Counted from the stretch's first letter, positions 36,534 through 48,445 are shown. The stretch: DNA of 64,000 nt from Micromonospora luteifusca (GCF_016907275.1 NZ_JAFBBP010000001.1:2036001-2100000); one strand, 5' to 3'. Numbers and translations: made by a program. Notes: generated by a model not told the origin, from the letters alone.

Positions 36534-36618
36534 TTGAACCAGCCTGCGGCAGCGGTCGATGGCACACCCCGGCTTACCCACCTGGCGGGACGCGCGAGCC
36601 GTCCCACCGATGGTTCAA
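36534..36618 (-). promoter_or_regulatory. Nested inverted repeats in the hom-thrC gap
   Basis: Inner hairpin GGCGGGACG / CGTCCCACC (36584-36608) lies inside an outer repeat TTGAACCA / TGGTTCAA (36534-36541, 36611-36618). The outer arms enclose most of the leader before thrC. This could be an attenuator, a partial terminator or an RNA processing site. It does not match any riboswitch pattern I know. Confidence 0.4.
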
Positions 36619-36622
36619 CGAC

Positions 36623-37945
36623 TCACGCGCCGCCCTCGACCCGCAGCACACTGGTCACCGACCGGACAATGTCCAGACCGCGCAGCTCGCCAACGGTCGC
36701 GGCGAGCGCGGCGTCCGGTGCCACGTGGGTGACGATGACCAGCTCGGCGTCGCCGTCACGACCGGGCGACCCACCCGCTGAGCCCTGCCGCACGGTCGCG
36801 ATCGAGACGTCGTGCCGGGCGAACACGCTCGCCACCGAGGCCAGCACACCTGGACGGTCGGCCACGTCGAGGCTGACGTGGTAGCGGGTCAACGCCTCGC
36901 CCATCGGCCGGACCGCCAGGTCCGCGTACGCGCTCTCGCTGGCGGCGCGGACCCCGGCGAGCCGGTTGCGCGACACCGCGACCACGTCACCGAGCACGGC
37001 GCTGGCGGTCGGCGCACCCCCGGCGCCCCGACCGTAGAACATCAGCTGCCCGGCCGCGTCCGCCTCCACGAAGACCGCGTTGAACGCGTCGCCGACGCTG
37101 GCCAGCGGGTGGCTGCGCGGGATCATCGCCGGGTGCACCCGGACGCTGACCGTCTCCCGGCCGGTGGGGTCGACGCCGCGGGCCGCGATGCAGAGCAGCT
37201 TGATGGTGCAGCCCATCGCCTGGGCGCTGGCGACATCCGCGGCGGTCACCTCGGTGATGCCCTCACGGTGCACGTCGGCGGCGCCGACCCGGGTGTGGAA
37301 CGCCAGCGAGGCGAGGATCGCCGCCTTGGCCGCCGCGTCGAAGCCCTCGACGTCGGCGGTCGGGTCGGCCTCCGCGTAACCCAGGGCGGTGGCCTCTTCG
37401 AGGGCCTCGGCGAAACCGGCGCCGGTCGCGTCCATCGCGGAGAGGATGAAGTTGGTGGTGCCGTTGACGATGCCGGTGACCCGGTTGATCCGGTCCCCGT
37501 GCAGCGACTCGCGCAGCGGGCGCAGCAGCGGGATGGCCCCGGCCACGGACGCCTCGTAGTAGAGGTCGCCGCCGCCCTCGGCCGCCGCCTCGTGCAGGGC
37601 CACGCCGTCCTCGGCGAGCAGCGCCTTGTTGGCGGTGACCACGCTCTTGCCGGCGCGCAACGCCTCGACCAGCCAGCCTCGGGCCGGCTCGATGCCGCCG
37701 ACCACCTCGATCACGACGTCCACGTCGTCGGACTTGATCAGGCCGAGCGCGTCGGTGGTGAACAGGTCCGGATCGACCGGCAGGTCACCCCGGTCGCGGC
37801 CGAGCCGACGGACGGCGATGCCGGCGATCTCCAGCGGAGCGCCGATCCGCGCGGCCAGGTCGGCCGACTGCTCGTGCAGCAGTCGAACCACCTCCTGGCC
37901 GACCGTGCCACAGCCGAGCAGCGCCAAGCGCACAGGTGACGTCAT
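36623..37945 (-). CDS. hom: Homoserine dehydrogenase
   Basis: Reduces aspartate semialdehyde to homoserine, the branch point to threonine and methionine. 440 aa monofunctional form. N-terminal Rossmann motif [17 protein letters not shown]; catalytic core [50 protein letters not shown]-terminal ACT domain from about residue 350 ([28 protein letters not shown]), through which threonine usually inhibits the enzyme. Start overlaps the lysA stop by 4 bases. Confidence 0.97.
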   Translation of the reverse strand: MTSPVRLALLGCGTVGQEVVRLLHEQSADLAARIGAPLEIAGIAVRRLGRDRGDLPVDPDLFTTDALGLIKSDDVDVVIEVVGGIEPARGWLVEALRAGKSVVTANKALLAEDGVALHEAAAEGGGDLYYEASVAGAIPLLRPLRESLHGDRINRVTGIVNGTTNFILSAMDATGAGFAEALEEATALGYAEADPTADVEGFDAAAKAAILASLAFHTRVGAADVHREGITEVTAADVASAQAMGCTIKLLCIAARGVDPTGRETVSVRVHPAMIPRSHPLASVGDAFNAVFVEADAAGQLMFYGRGAGGAPTASAVLGDVVAVSRNRLAGVRAASESAYADLAVRPMGEALTRYHVSLDVADRPGVLASVASVFARHDVSIATVRQGSAGGSPGRDGDAELVIVTHVAPDAALAATVGELRGLDIVRSVTSVLRVEGGA

Positions 37946-39327
37946 CCAACATCCAATGCGAGCAGGTCCTCTTCGGTCTCCCGCCGGACGATCAGGCGCG
38001 CCTGGCCGTCGCGCACCGCGATCACCGGTGGCCGGGGCACATGGTTGTAGTTGCTGGCCATGCTCCGGCAGTACGCACCGGTGCCGGGCACGGCGACAAG
38101 ATCTCCGGGCTGCACGTCGGCGGGCAGGAATTCATCCTTCACCACGATGTCCCCGGACTCACAGTGCTTTCCCACCACGCGGGCGAGCAACGGCTGCGCG
38201 TCCGAGGCCCGGGAGGCCAGCGTCGCCGAGTAGGAGGCGTCGTAGAGGGCCGTGCGGATGTTGTCGCTCATCCCGCCGTCGACACTGACGTACGTCCGGA
38301 TGCCGTCGAGGTCCTTGACCGTGCCGACCTCGTAGAGGGTGAACACGGACGGGCCGACGATGGCCCGCCCCGGCTCGATCGACAGGTGCGGCACGGCCAG
38401 GTTCTCCGCCGCGCACTCCGAGTCGACGATCTTGCGCAGTCGCTTGGCCAGGTCCTGCGGTGTGGCCGGGTCGTCCTGGGTCGTGTACGCGATGCCGAAG
38501 CCGCCGCCCAGGTCCAGCTCGGGCAACTCCACCCCGCGCGCGTCGCGGATCTGCGACTGCAGGGCGAGCACCCGACGGGCCGAGACCTCGAAGCCGCTGG
38601 CGTCGAAGATCTGCGAGCCGATGTGCGAGTGCAGACCGCGCAGCTCCAGCACACCCTCGTCGAGGATCTTGAACGCGGCGTTCGCGGCCGCACCACCGGC
38701 CAGCGAGAAGCCGAACTTCTGGTCCTCGTGGGCGGTGGCGATGAACTCGTGGGTGTGCGCCTCGACGCCGACGGTGACCCGGACCAGCACGCGGGGCCGA
38801 ACCCCCCGCTCGCGGGCCAGCGCGGTGAGCCGGTCGATCTCGGTGAACGAGTCGACGATGATCCGTCCCACCCCGGCGTCCAGCGCGCGGCCCAGCTCGG
38901 CGACCGACTTGTTGTTGCCGTGGAAGCCGATCCGCTCCGGCGGCATCCCGGCCGAGAGCGCGGTGGCCAGCTCACCTCCGGTGCAGACGTCCAGGTGCAG
39001 CCCCTCCTCGGCGATCATCCGGACCACCGCGCGGCAGAGGAACGCCTTGCCCGCGTAGTAGACGTCCTCGGTCGGGAAGGCCGCCCGGAAGTCGCGGCAG
39101 CGCGAGCGCAGGTCGGCCTCGTCGAGGACGTACACCGGGGTGCCGAACTCGGCCGCGATGTCGCGGACGCTGAGGCCCGCGACGGCGACCGCGCCGTCCG
39201 CGCCGCGCGTCACCGACCGCGGCCACAGCGCCGGCACGAGGGCGTTGACGTCCTGCGGGGTACGCAGCCAGGCCGGCCCCCGGTCGCTGATGTCCGCGTG
39301 CAGCGCACCAGCCTCATGAGCCCTCAT
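37942..39327 (-). CDS. lysA: Diaminopimelate decarboxylase
   Basis: PLP enzyme making lysine from meso-diaminopimelate, the last lysine step. 461 aa, slightly long owing to the N-terminal [22 protein letters not shown] segment usual in actinobacteria. PLP lysine in [31 protein letters not shown]; active-site Cys in [19 protein letters not shown]; ends with [12 protein letters not shown]. Start ATG 39327, one base after the argS stop region, hence an argS-lysA-hom-thrC operon. Confidence 0.97.
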   Translation of the reverse strand: MRAHEAGALHADISDRGPAWLRTPQDVNALVPALWPRSVTRGADGAVAVAGLSVRDIAAEFGTPVYVLDEADLRSRCRDFRAAFPTEDVYYAGKAFLCRAVVRMIAEEGLHLDVCTGGELATALSAGMPPERIGFHGNNKSVAELGRALDAGVGRIIVDSFTEIDRLTALARERGVRPRVLVRVTVGVEAHTHEFIATAHEDQKFGFSLAGGAAANAAFKILDEGVLELRGLHSHIGSQIFDASGFEVSARRVLALQSQIRDARGVELPELDLGGGFGIAYTTQDDPATPQDLAKRLRKIVDSECAAENLAVPHLSIEPGRAIVGPSVFTLYEVGTVKDLDGIRTYVSVDGGMSDNIRTALYDASYSATLASRASDAQPLLARVVGKHCESGDIVVKDEFLPADVQPGDLVAVPGTGAYCRSMASNYNHVPRPPVIAVRDGQARLIVRRETEEDLLALDVG

Positions 39328-39328
39328 G

Positions 39329-40996
39329 TCACATCCTCTCTGGGGCGGAGACGCCGAGCAGGCGCAGACCGTTCGCGATCACCGTGCGGGTGGCGTTGTT
39401 GAGCCAGAGCCGGGCGCGGTGCAGGTCGGTGACCTCCTCGTCACCCAACGGCAGAACCCGGCAGTTGTCGTAGAACCGGTGGTAGGAGGCCGCGACGCTC
39501 TCCTCCAGGTAGCGGGCCACCCGGTGCGGCTCACGCAGCTCGGCGGCGGTCGCCACCACCGCCGGGAACTCGGCGAGTGCCTTGAGCAGCTCGTTCTCCT
39601 TGTCGTGGTCGAGCAGCTCGGGTCGGAACGCGTCGGCGCCACCCGGGACCAGCCCCACCTCGGCGGCGTTGCGGGCGACACCCGCCGTCCGTGCGGCGAC
39701 GTACTGCACGTAGTAGACCGGATTGTCGCGGGTTGCCCGGGTCCACAGCTCGATGTCGATGTCGATCGGGGAGTCGCTGGAGTAGCGGGCCAACGCGTAC
39801 CGGGAGGCGTCCACGCCGATCGCCTCGACCAGGTCCTCCAACGTGATCACGGTGCCGGCCCGCTTGCTCATCCGCATCGGGGCACCGTCGCGCAGCAGGT
39901 TGACCAGCTGCCCGATGAGGATCTCCAGGTTGCGCTCCGGGTCGTCGCCGAAGCAGGCGGCCATCGCCTTCATCCGGCCGATGTAGCCGTGGTGGTCGGC
40001 GCCCAGCATGATCACGACCCGCTCGAAGCCGCGCTCCCGCTTGTCCAGGTAGTAGGCGCAGTCCGCGGCGAAGTACGTCCACTCGCCGTTGGACTTGCGC
40101 AGCACCCGGTCCTTGTCGTCACCGAAGTCGGTGGTGCGCAGCCAGGTCGCGCCCTCGGACTCGTAGAGGTGCCCCTGCTGACGCAGCCGGTTCAACGCCA
40201 GGTCCAACTCACCCCGGTCGTGCAGGTCCTTCTCGTTGAAGTAGGTGTCGAACTCCACCCCGAAGTCGCGCAGCGAGGAGCGGATCTCGTCGAACATCAG
40301 CGCGACGCCCTCGACCCGGAAGACCTCCTGGGCGGCGCCGTCGTCGAGCGAGCGCACCTCCGGCCGGCGGGACTGCACCTCGGCGGCGATCTCGGCGATG
40401 TACGCCCCGCCGTAGCCGTCCTCCGGCGCCGGCTCACCCTTGGCGGCGGCGAGCAGCGAACGGGCGAAACGGTCGATCTGCGAACCGGCGTCGTTGAAGT
40501 AGTACTCCGTGCCGACCTCGGCACCGGTGGCCCGCAGCAGGCGGCTCAACGCGTCGCCGACGGCCGCCCAGCGAACCCCGCCGATGTGCACGGGGCCGGT
40601 CGGGTTGGCCGAGACGAACTCCAGGTTGATCTTCTCGCCGGCGAGGCGGTCGCTGCGGCCGTACTCCGCGCCGGCCTCGACGATCACCCGGGCGAGCTGG
40701 CCGGCGGCGGCCGCGTCGAGCCGGATGTTCAGGAAGCCCGGCCCGGCGATTTCCACCGATTTGATGCCGGGTGCCCGACCCAGCTCGTCCGACAGGGCGG
40801 CGGCCAACTCCCGGGGCGGCACGCCTACCTTCTTGCTCAACTGCAGGGCGAGCGTGGAGGCGTAGTCGCCGTGCTCGGGGTTGCGCGGTCGCTCCACCAC
40901 CGTGTGCTCCGGCAAGGCAGCGCGGTCCAGGCCACGCTCGGTGAAGACGGCGTGGGCGGCGGCAAGGACGACCGAGGCGAGTTCTGCAGGAGTCAC
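39329..40996 (-). CDS. argS: Arginyl-tRNA synthetase
   Basis: Charges tRNA-Arg with arginine. 555 aa class I synthetase. The HIGH-type signature is [20 protein letters not shown], with HIGG in place of HIGH, a form I associate with one actinobacterial ArgS group. The KMSKS-like loop is [18 protein letters not shown]-terminal Add-1 domain ([20 protein letters not shown]) and C-terminal DALR anticodon domain ([21 protein letters not shown]) are present. Divergent from the DUF3105 gene. First gene of the lysine/threonine operon. A tRNA-Arg gene lies 2.7 kb away. Confidence 0.96.
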   Translation of the reverse strand: MTPAELASVVLAAAHAVFTERGLDRAALPEHTVVERPRNPEHGDYASTLALQLSKKVGVPPRELAAALSDELGRAPGIKSVEIAGPGFLNIRLDAAAAGQLARVIVEAGAEYGRSDRLAGEKINLEFVSANPTGPVHIGGVRWAAVGDALSRLLRATGAEVGTEYYFNDAGSQIDRFARSLLAAAKGEPAPEDGYGGAYIAEIAAEVQSRRPEVRSLDDGAAQEVFRVEGVALMFDEIRSSLRDFGVEFDTYFNEKDLHDRGELDLALNRLRQQGHLYESEGATWLRTTDFGDDKDRVLRKSNGEWTYFAADCAYYLDKRERGFERVVIMLGADHHGYIGRMKAMAACFGDDPERNLEILIGQLVNLLRDGAPMRMSKRAGTVITLEDLVEAIGVDASRYALARYSSDSPIDIDIELWTRATRDNPVYYVQYVAARTAGVARNAAEVGLVPGGADAFRPELLDHDKENELLKALAEFPAVVATAAELREPHRVARYLEESVAASYHRFYDNCRVLPLGDEEVTDLHRARLWLNNATRTVIANGLRLLGVSAPERM

Positions 40997-41093
40997 CCAG
41001 CCATGTTATCGGGGGTAGACTCGGGCATTCGGCGGCTACCCTGCGCGTCATCCGGCCCGCCACTCCCCTGACCGACCGACTTGACGAGGCACG

Positions 41094-41894
41094 ATGAGCA
41101 TCAGCACCCCCGGTGGCCCTGAGCGCCGCCCGACCGTGGTCAGCACCGGCAAGAAGCCGGCCGCGGGCCGGCCGGCGTCCGGCGCCAAGGCCGGTTCCGG
41201 CAAGCCGGCAGGCTCCCCGCGGGCAGGTGGCAAGGGCCCGCGCAAGCCGGTCACCCCGGTCAAGGTGAGCCAGGGCCGCGCCTGGGGCCCGATCGCGCTC
41301 TTCGTCGCGGTGGGCATGCTCGCCGCCGGCATCATCGGGTACGGGGCGTGGGCCTCGTTCCAGGGCGCGAAGCCGTGGGACAAGCGGGCCAACGCCATCG
41401 ACGGCATCGCCAACATCCGCAAGTCCGACCCGGACAGCCTGAAGTACGAGTCGCACAAGTCGGGCCCGCTGACCTGGAACTACTCGCCGCCGGTGGGTGG
41501 CGTGCACAACGCCGCCTGGCAGAACTGCATGGGCGACGTCTACGACGCCCCGATCGCCAACGAGCACGCGGTGCACAGCCTGGAGCACGGCGCGGTGTGG
41601 ATCACCTACCGCCCGGACCTGCCGAAGGACCAGGTCGACAAGCTCGCCAGCAAGGTGCGCGGCGTCGAGAAGACGCTGATGAGCCCGTACGAGGGCCTGG
41701 ACAAGCCGATCTCGCTCCAGGCGTGGGGCTACCAGCTCAAGCTCGACAACGCCGATGACTCGCGGATCGACGAGTTCATCAAGGACCTGCGGGTGAACGC
41801 CTCCGTCGAGGGCCCGACGGCGCTGTGCAACACGGGTATCACCGCCACCGGCACCACGCCGCGTGAGCTCCAGCAGCAGCCGCCCACTCAGTAA
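41094..41894 (+). CDS. DUF3105 membrane-anchored extracytoplasmic protein
   Basis: 266 aa. A Lys/Gly/Pro-rich cytoplasmic N-terminus (GKKPAAGRPASGAKAGSGKP) leads into one membrane helix at about residues 64-84 (GPIALFVAVGMLAAGIIGYGA). The outside domain contains the DUF3105 features PPVGGVHNAAWQNCMGDVY and HSLEHGAVWITYRPDLP, with His and Cys residues that could bind metal. Followed after 8 bases by a DUF305 gene. This pair recurs in actinobacteria and is suspected to act in copper or metal handling; that is inference. Confidence 0.88.
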   Translation: MSISTPGGPERRPTVVSTGKKPAAGRPASGAKAGSGKPAGSPRAGGKGPRKPVTPVKVSQGRAWGPIALFVAVGMLAAGIIGYGAWASFQGAKPWDKRANAIDGIANIRKSDPDSLKYESHKSGPLTWNYSPPVGGVHNAAWQNCMGDVYDAPIANEHAVHSLEHGAVWITYRPDLPKDQVDKLASKVRGVEKTLMSPYEGLDKPISLQAWGYQLKLDNADDSRIDEFIKDLRVNASVEGPTALCNTGITATGTTPRELQQQPPTQ

Positions 41895-41902
41895 GGAACG
41901 CG

Positions 41903-42574
41903 ATGACTGCCCCCACCACCACCGACAGCGATTACGACGAGGTCCAGGCCGCCCCGGACGAGGGCGGCCGGGCCCCGGCGCGACGCTACGGCGTGCTGGC
42001 GCTCGCCATCATGGTGGTGGTGGGCCTGCTCCTCGGTTACGCCAGCGGCCTGCTGACCCCGCGGCTCACCCGACCCGGTGACGCGTCGGTCGAGGCGGGC
42101 TTCGCGCGGGACATGACGACCCACCACGCCCAAGCGGTGGAGATGAGTCTGATCGCGTACCGGTCCGCGACGCTTCCCGAGGTGCGGCAGATCGCCGTCG
42201 ACATCGCCACCGGGCAGCAGGGCGAGATCGGGGCCATGCAGACCTGGCTGCGCGAATGGGAGCTGAGCCCGACCGGGTCGAAGCCGCCGATGTCGTGGAT
42301 GTCCGACGGTGCCAAGGTCAAGGACGGGCTGATGCCCGGGATGGCCACGCCGCAGCAGATGACCGCCCTGCGCGACGCTCAGGGCATCGAGGTCGACCGG
42401 CAGTTCCTGACCTTGATGTACAACCACCACCTGGGCGGCATCCACATGATCGACGCGGCTCTCGACGAGACCGACAACGCCGAGGTGGTGCGGGTGGCAC
42501 AGGTCATGAAGTCCACCCAGCAGACCGAGCTGAACAATCTCCGGCACCTCCAGGATCAGGCAGCCAAGGGCTGA
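41903..42574 (+). CDS. DUF305 (ferritin-like, metal-handling) protein
   Basis: 223 aa. One membrane helix at about residues 29-50 (YGVLALAIMVVVGLLLGYASG), then an extracytoplasmic four-helix DUF305 domain. Both His-rich motifs are present: FARDMTTHHAQAVEMSLI and MYNHHLGGIHMIDAAL, with Met-rich surroundings (MPGMATPQQM) often seen in copper-linked members. Eight bases after the DUF3105 stop, so cotranscribed. Ligand not proven. Confidence 0.9.
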   Translation: MTAPTTTDSDYDEVQAAPDEGGRAPARRYGVLALAIMVVVGLLLGYASGLLTPRLTRPGDASVEAGFARDMTTHHAQAVEMSLIAYRSATLPEVRQIAVDIATGQQGEIGAMQTWLREWELSPTGSKPPMSWMSDGAKVKDGLMPGMATPQQMTALRDAQGIEVDRQFLTLMYNHHLGGIHMIDAALDETDNAEVVRVAQVMKSTQQTELNNLRHLQDQAAKG

Positions 42575-42592
42575 TCGGCCGGACGGGCGTAC

Positions 42593-42634
42593 CGGGCCCG
42601 CGTCACCGCCGTACACCGGCGGGACGCGGGCCCG
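42593..42634 (+). terminator. Terminator after the DUF305 gene
   Basis: Stem CGGGCCCGCGTC / GACGCGGGCCCG (12 bp) with an 18-nt loop that itself folds (CCGCCG...CGGCGG), 18 bases past the stop. Confidence 0.75.
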
Positions 42635-42692
42635 CCTCATGTCACCCAGGCCCACCCAACGACACGGCCGTGCTCCACTCCAGGCCGGCGCG

Positions 42693-42770
42693 GTGATCGA
42701 CTCCGGGTCGCCGATGTGGGGGCATCCGCACGCCGGGACACCGCCACATCGGCGAAACGGAGTGGATCAC
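42693..42770. repeat. Long palindromic repeat, copy C
   Basis: Arms GTGATCGACTCCGGGTCGCC... and its imperfect complement ending GGAGTGGATCAC form a ~78-bp palindrome. The core CGCCGATGTGG / CCACATCGGCG (42709-42719, 42744-42754) is perfect. Its left arm aligns base for base with copies A and B near 1.2-1.5 kb. A further complementary half-arm CGTGATCCACT lies at 42802-42812. The remainder of the gap up to 42929 holds no gene, apart from a likely promoter region for the next gene. Confidence 0.8.
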
Positions 42771-42929
42771 GGGCGTTGAGCGCCGTTTCCAGGGCAGGAC
42801 GCGTGATCCACTGGGCCTCTGCGAGGACTTCTCGTGCGCTATTGTCCGCTGATGCCCGCTTGCGGGTGATTCGAGCGGTCCAACCGATTACGTTGCTTAG
42901 AGAGTTTTCTCCGCACATATCGTGACCAG

Positions 42930-43649
42930 TTGCGATTCGTGCTCGTTGCGCAAGACGTGGGGGTTGCACTCAGAGACGCACGGCGTTCGGTCACCAGTTG
43001 GTGCCGACGCCACACCATCGGCGGTGACGGGGCGGTGGCAGCCGTCCGTCGCGGACAGCGGCAGGGCGAGCCGGGAATGCTCAGCCGCGAACAGGAACTC
43101 GAACTGATCGACGCATTGCGGGGCGTCCACCCCGACGAGTTCGGCCTGGACGAGGAGCTGTGGACGCGGCAGAGCCTCACCACGCTCATCCAGCGCAGAT
43201 TCGATCTGCCGTTGGATGCTGGCGCGGTCGGGGCGTACCTCCGGGCCTGGGGGTTGGGTCCGCGCGAGCCGCGCGAGCGGGCCTGCGGGCTGTGCGTCAG
43301 CGCGGTCGAGCGGTGGGTCCGCAGTGAGTACCCGGCGATCACACGGGCCGCCCAGGAGCACCTCGCGGAGGTCTACTGGATCGGCCGGGTCCGGCTGCGC
43401 GGCACCATGCCCGCCGCCGATGTGATCTCCGCGGTCTCGTCGCGCGGCCGGGTGCGCTTCATGATCACCACGCCGACGGTGGACCCGCCGCTCCCCCGCG
43501 ACTTCGTGCTGCGGCTCAGCGGTGAGGAGCAGCGCACCGTGCACCTGATCGTGGACGGCTCCTGGCCGCGCAACGAGTGGCCCCGCCGGCTTCCCCGGCG
43601 AATCGTTCTGCACCCGCTACCGAGCTGCGGGCGGGCGGTCGCGGCCTGA
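42930..43649 (+). CDS. IS630-transposase-derived winged-helix protein, catalytic site lost
   Basis: 239 aa. First helix-turn-helix about residues 8-30 (AQDVGVALRDARRSVTSWCR), a GDGAVAAVRRGQRQGEPGML linker, then a winged helix (LWTRQSLTTLIQRRFDLPLDAGAVGAYLRAWGL) and SAVERWVRSEYPAI. This is the N-terminal order of IS630-family transposases. The DDE domain is degraded: the first catalytic block reads EVYWIGRVRLRG instead of IYWxDExG, while VISAVSSRGRVRFMI and LIVDGSW still echo the transposase. No terminal inverted repeats flank it. It is more likely a retained, repurposed DNA-binding protein than an active element. Start uncertain: TTG 42930, GTG 42939 or GTG 42957. Confidence 0.72.
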   Translation: MRFVLVAQDVGVALRDARRSVTSWCRRHTIGGDGAVAAVRRGQRQGEPGMLSREQELELIDALRGVHPDEFGLDEELWTRQSLTTLIQRRFDLPLDAGAVGAYLRAWGLGPREPRERACGLCVSAVERWVRSEYPAITRAAQEHLAEVYWIGRVRLRGTMPAADVISAVSSRGRVRFMITTPTVDPPLPRDFVLRLSGEEQRTVHLIVDGSWPRNEWPRRLPRRIVLHPLPSCGRAVAA

Positions 43650-43741
43650 GCACCGGGTGGGCCGGTTGTCGACACGATCGGCTCGCCCGATACCGATTCG
43701 GCGTACGGGGGGCGGGTTTGCTAGTCTTCTCCAGTCGCTGA

Positions 43742-43813
43742 GCCCCCGTAGCTCAGGGGATAGAGCACCGCCCTCCGGAGGCGGGGGCGCAGGTTCGAAT
43801 CCTGCCGGGGGCA
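43742..43813 (+). tRNA. tRNA-Arg (anticodon CCG)
   Basis: Cloverleaf: acceptor GCCCCCG / CGGGGGC, D arm GCTC...GAGC, anticodon stem CCGCC / GGCGG with loop CTCCGGA (anticodon CCG, reads CGG), T arm GCAGG-TTCGAAT-CCTGC, discriminator A. The 3' CCA is not encoded. TAGTCT at 43722-43727 could be its -10. The neighbourhood shows no repeated copy of the tRNA 3' end, so no integrated element is evident. Confidence 0.96.
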
Positions 43814-43844
43814 CACTTGCTAGGAAAGATCCGACCAGCACGAA

Positions 43845-43881
43845 AAGGCCCCTGACCAGGAAAATTCCGGTCGGGGGCCTT
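43845..43881 (+). terminator. Terminator after tRNA-Arg
   Basis: AAGGCCCC(T)GACC ... GGTC(G)GGGGCCTT, a 12-pair stem with one mismatch, starting about 30 bases after the tRNA. From here to 44131 no gene is supported, although one frame is open. Confidence 0.8.
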
Positions 43882-44131
43882 AATCGTGCGTCCGGCCGTC
43901 TGGGCCATAGCCGAACAGCTCGACATGAGCGAGAGGCCGCCTGGCGCAGCACCAGCGGGACTGCCAGGTCGAGCAGTGCTCGTGCCGGTCGGCGCCGTGG
44001 TCGGGGCCGCAGCCGTTGACGAGCCCGCCTACGATGACGGTGGTCGATATATTGGCCGTCGGGCCCAGCTTTCAGGTCGGATGCCGCAGGGCCACCCTGG
44101 CGCGTCCCTCCGCTGTTTCGAAGGAGAAGCC

Positions 44132-44515
44132 TTGAGCAGCAGAATCCCCCGATCCCTCACTGTCGCCGCAGCGGCGCTCGCACTCGTCGCCGCAGGCGCG
44201 ATCGCCGCCCCGTCACCCGCCTCGGCCCACTGGAGTTGTGGACGAGCGGCTCCGCCGGATATCGACACCACCGGTGGCCATCACACCGAAGTCGTCGTCA
44301 ACCTGCGCGTCGGGTCCAGCCTCCGCTGTCTCGACGTCGGTGACGTGTCCCCCTCCGAGTCACTCGACTACCACTGCTACGCGCTGGACATCAACGGGCT
44401 CGACACGTGGACCTACGTGGTCAGCGTGCAGACGAAGGCCGGAGGCTGGATTCGCGACGATGGGCTGAACGACAACGGCTCCCGAAAGTGGTGTCCCAAC
44501 CAGACCCAGGTCTGA
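44132..44515 (+). CDS. Small secreted protein, SH3-like candidate
   Basis: 127 aa. TTG start preceded by GAAGGAGAAGCC. Signal peptide: SSRIPRSLTVAAAALALVAAGAI, cleavage near ASA-HW. The mature part has two cysteine pairs (SCGRA, RCLDVG, HCYALD, WCPNQ) and a beta-rich pattern ending in KAGGWIRDDGLNDNGSRKW. This resembles small bacterial SH3-like secreted proteins of streptomycetes and micromonosporas. No enzymatic motif. Function unknown. A hairpin follows at 44567. Confidence 0.75.
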   Translation: MSSRIPRSLTVAAAALALVAAGAIAAPSPASAHWSCGRAAPPDIDTTGGHHTEVVVNLRVGSSLRCLDVGDVSPSESLDYHCYALDINGLDTWTYVVSVQTKAGGWIRDDGLNDNGSRKWCPNQTQV

Positions 44516-44566
44516 GGCTGACGGCGACAAGCTCCGACTGATAACGGGACAACAGCGCGGGCCCGT

Positions 44567-44594
44567 CGGGCACCGACTCGATCGTCGGTGCCCG
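44567..44594 (+). terminator. Terminator after the small secreted protein gene
   Basis: Stem CGGGCACCGAC / GTCGGTGCCCG (11 bp) with a 6-nt loop, 52 bases beyond the stop. Confidence 0.65.
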
Positions 44595-44677
44595 GCGGCC
44601 GATGCGCCTGCGGTGTCCGGCCCACGGTGCAACTACCCCGCGAAGGTCTGGCCCCGCACGAGATCAAGAATGTCGCC

Positions 44678-45145
44678 ATGCTGTTTCTCGTGTTGCTCCT
44701 CGCCGCACTCGCCGGGGCCGCCACCGCGACGGTCCTCACCGTCCGCGGCATCAGAGCGGCGTTCCGGAGAGGCGAACGCGACCGGCCGGGTTGGCTGCGG
44801 ACGGTAGCGCTCCTCGCCGGTGCCGGCACCGTCGCCATGTACGCGTGGGGTCTGCTCCACCTCGGCTACGCGGTGCTGCGGGCGGAGGACGGCGGAGCCG
44901 GCTCCTTCCCGATCGAACCCTGCCGAGAGGCCGGGCCGCAGCGGGCAAGCCAGGTCGACGGGTACGAGGTCAGCTACCTACCGATCCGCTTCGAGTGCCG
45001 CGTCAGCGGCGGTGGCACGTATGTCACCTCATCCGTGCCCGGGTACGTCAACCCGAGCGCGACCGCCCTCGGGCTGCTCACCGCCACGTGCGGCATCCTC
45101 GCCACCACGACGACACAGCGCGAGCCGTCGCCGCCGGTCGCCTAG
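44678..45145 (+). CDS. Small membrane protein of unknown function
   Basis: 155 aa. I do not recognise a family. Two N-terminal helices (LFLVLLLAALAGAATATVLTV and WLRTVALLAGAGTVAMYAWGL) are followed by an extracytoplasmic segment with two cysteines (EPCREAGPQ, RFECRVSGG) and a last hydrophobic stretch (PSATALGLLTATCGILAT). Start ATG 44678 is chosen because the first helix begins there; the open frame runs 30 codons further back. Convergent with the UvrA-like gene, 25 bases apart. Confidence 0.65.
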   Translation: MLFLVLLLAALAGAATATVLTVRGIRAAFRRGERDRPGWLRTVALLAGAGTVAMYAWGLLHLGYAVLRAEDGGAGSFPIEPCREAGPQRASQVDGYEVSYLPIRFECRVSGGGTYVTSSVPGYVNPSATALGLLTATCGILATTTTQREPSPPVA

Positions 45146-45170
45146 ACGTTCGACCGGCGGCGACGGTCGG

Positions 45171-47552
<2,382 letters not shown>

Positions 47553-47579
47553 CGTGTCTCCATCTGTCGTGCCAGGTGG

Positions 47580-47990
47580 TCAGCGCACTTCCTGGATGCG
47601 GACCATATTGCCCGCCGGGTCCCGGAAGGCACAGTCGCGTACGCCGTACGGCTGCTCGGTCGGCTCCTGGACGACCTCGGCGTCGCTGGCCTCCAGCTTG
47701 GCGAAGGTGGCGTCGAGGTCGGCGGTGGCCAGGTTGACGCCGAAGTAGCTGCCCTTGGCCACCAGTTCGAGGATGGTCTGGCGCTCGTCGTCGGTGATGC
47801 CGGGAGAGGCGGCCGGCGGGTGCAGGACGATCGACGTCGTGGGCTGGCCTGCGGGCCCGACCGTGATCCAGCGCATCCCGCCGTAGCCGACGTCGTTGCG
47901 AACCTCGAAACCGAGGGTGTCGCGGTAGAAGGCCAGGGAGGCATCGGGGTCGGTGTGCGGAAGGAAACTCGAGTGAATGGTGATGTCCAT
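47580..47990 (-). CDS. VOC-superfamily (glyoxalase/bleomycin-resistance-like) protein
   Basis: 136 aa, one complete VOC module pair. It opens ITIHSSFLPHTDPDASLAFYRDTLGFEVRNDVGYGGMRW and ends PYGVRDCAFRDPAGNMVRIQE, the beta-alpha-beta-beta-beta repeat with the usual metal-ligand Glu near the end and a candidate His (HSSFLPHTD) at the front. Such proteins bind or modify small molecules. Start ATG 47990, five bases after the stop of the AraC-type gene, and upstream of the UvrA-like gene: a probable three-gene operon. Confidence 0.9.
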   Translation of the reverse strand: MDITIHSSFLPHTDPDASLAFYRDTLGFEVRNDVGYGGMRWITVGPAGQPTTSIVLHPPAASPGITDDERQTILELVAKGSYFGVNLATADLDATFAKLEASDAEVVQEPTEQPYGVRDCAFRDPAGNMVRIQEVR

Positions 47991-47995
47991 GGCCG

Positions 47996-48445
47996 TCACG
48001 CTAGTTGCGACTCCGTGACCTGCGCTTCTCGATTCCTGATCGGTCGGGTCACCTGCTTGGCCAGGCAGGACGGCATCCCCGCCGTGGCCTGCGCTGCCTG
48101 GCGGCGGTAGACGCTGGGCGGCACGCCGACCAGCTCGGTGAAGCGGGTGCTGAAGGTGCCCAACGACGAACAACCGACCGCGAAACAGACCTCGGTGACG
48201 CTCAGGTCGCCACGACGCAACAACGCCATCGCCCGCTCGATCCGGCGCGTCATGAGGTAGCTGTACGGAGATTCGCCATAGGCGAGCCGGAACTCGCGGC
48301 TGAGGTGCCCGGACGACATGTGCGCGCCCCGGGCGAGCGCCTCGACGTCCAGCGGTTGCGCGTACTCCCGGTCGATCCGGTCGCGGACCCGGCGCAGCCG
48401 CGCGAGGTCGCTGAGTCGCTGGGTCGCGTCGGGTTTGCTGGTCAC
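47996..48445 (-). CDS. AraC-family transcriptional regulator, DNA-binding domain only
   Basis: 149 aa. It has just the two helix-turn-helix motifs of AraC proteins: LARGAHMSSGHLSREFRLAYGESPYSYLMTRRI (about 45-75) and LSVTEVCFAVGCSSLGTFSTRFTELVGVPPSVYRR (about 88-122). No ligand-binding domain, so it may respond to level or partner rather than to an effector. Start GTG 48445; upstream open frame is low-complexity. It heads the regulator-VOC-UvrA cluster. Confidence 0.9.
   Translation of the reverse strand: MTSKPDATQRLSDLARLRRVRDRIDREYAQPLDVEALARGAHMSSGHLSREFRLAYGESPYSYLMTRRIERAMALLRRGDLSVTEVCFAVGCSSLGTFSTRFTELVGVPPSVYRRQAAQATAGMPSCLAKQVTRPIRNREAQVTESQLA

Noticed and set aside
36485..36622. 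Riboswitch (SAM, B12 or T-box) before thrC
   Set aside because: Only simple nested hairpins are visible; the conserved bases of these riboswitches are absent.
43742..43813. tRNA-Arg as the attachment site of an integrated element
   Set aside because: No integrase and no second copy of the tRNA 3' end is seen within the window.
43886..44131. Upstream extension of the small secreted protein frame
   Set aside because: The signal peptide and the GAAGGAG ribosome site place the start at TTG 44132; the preceding 82 codons have no support.
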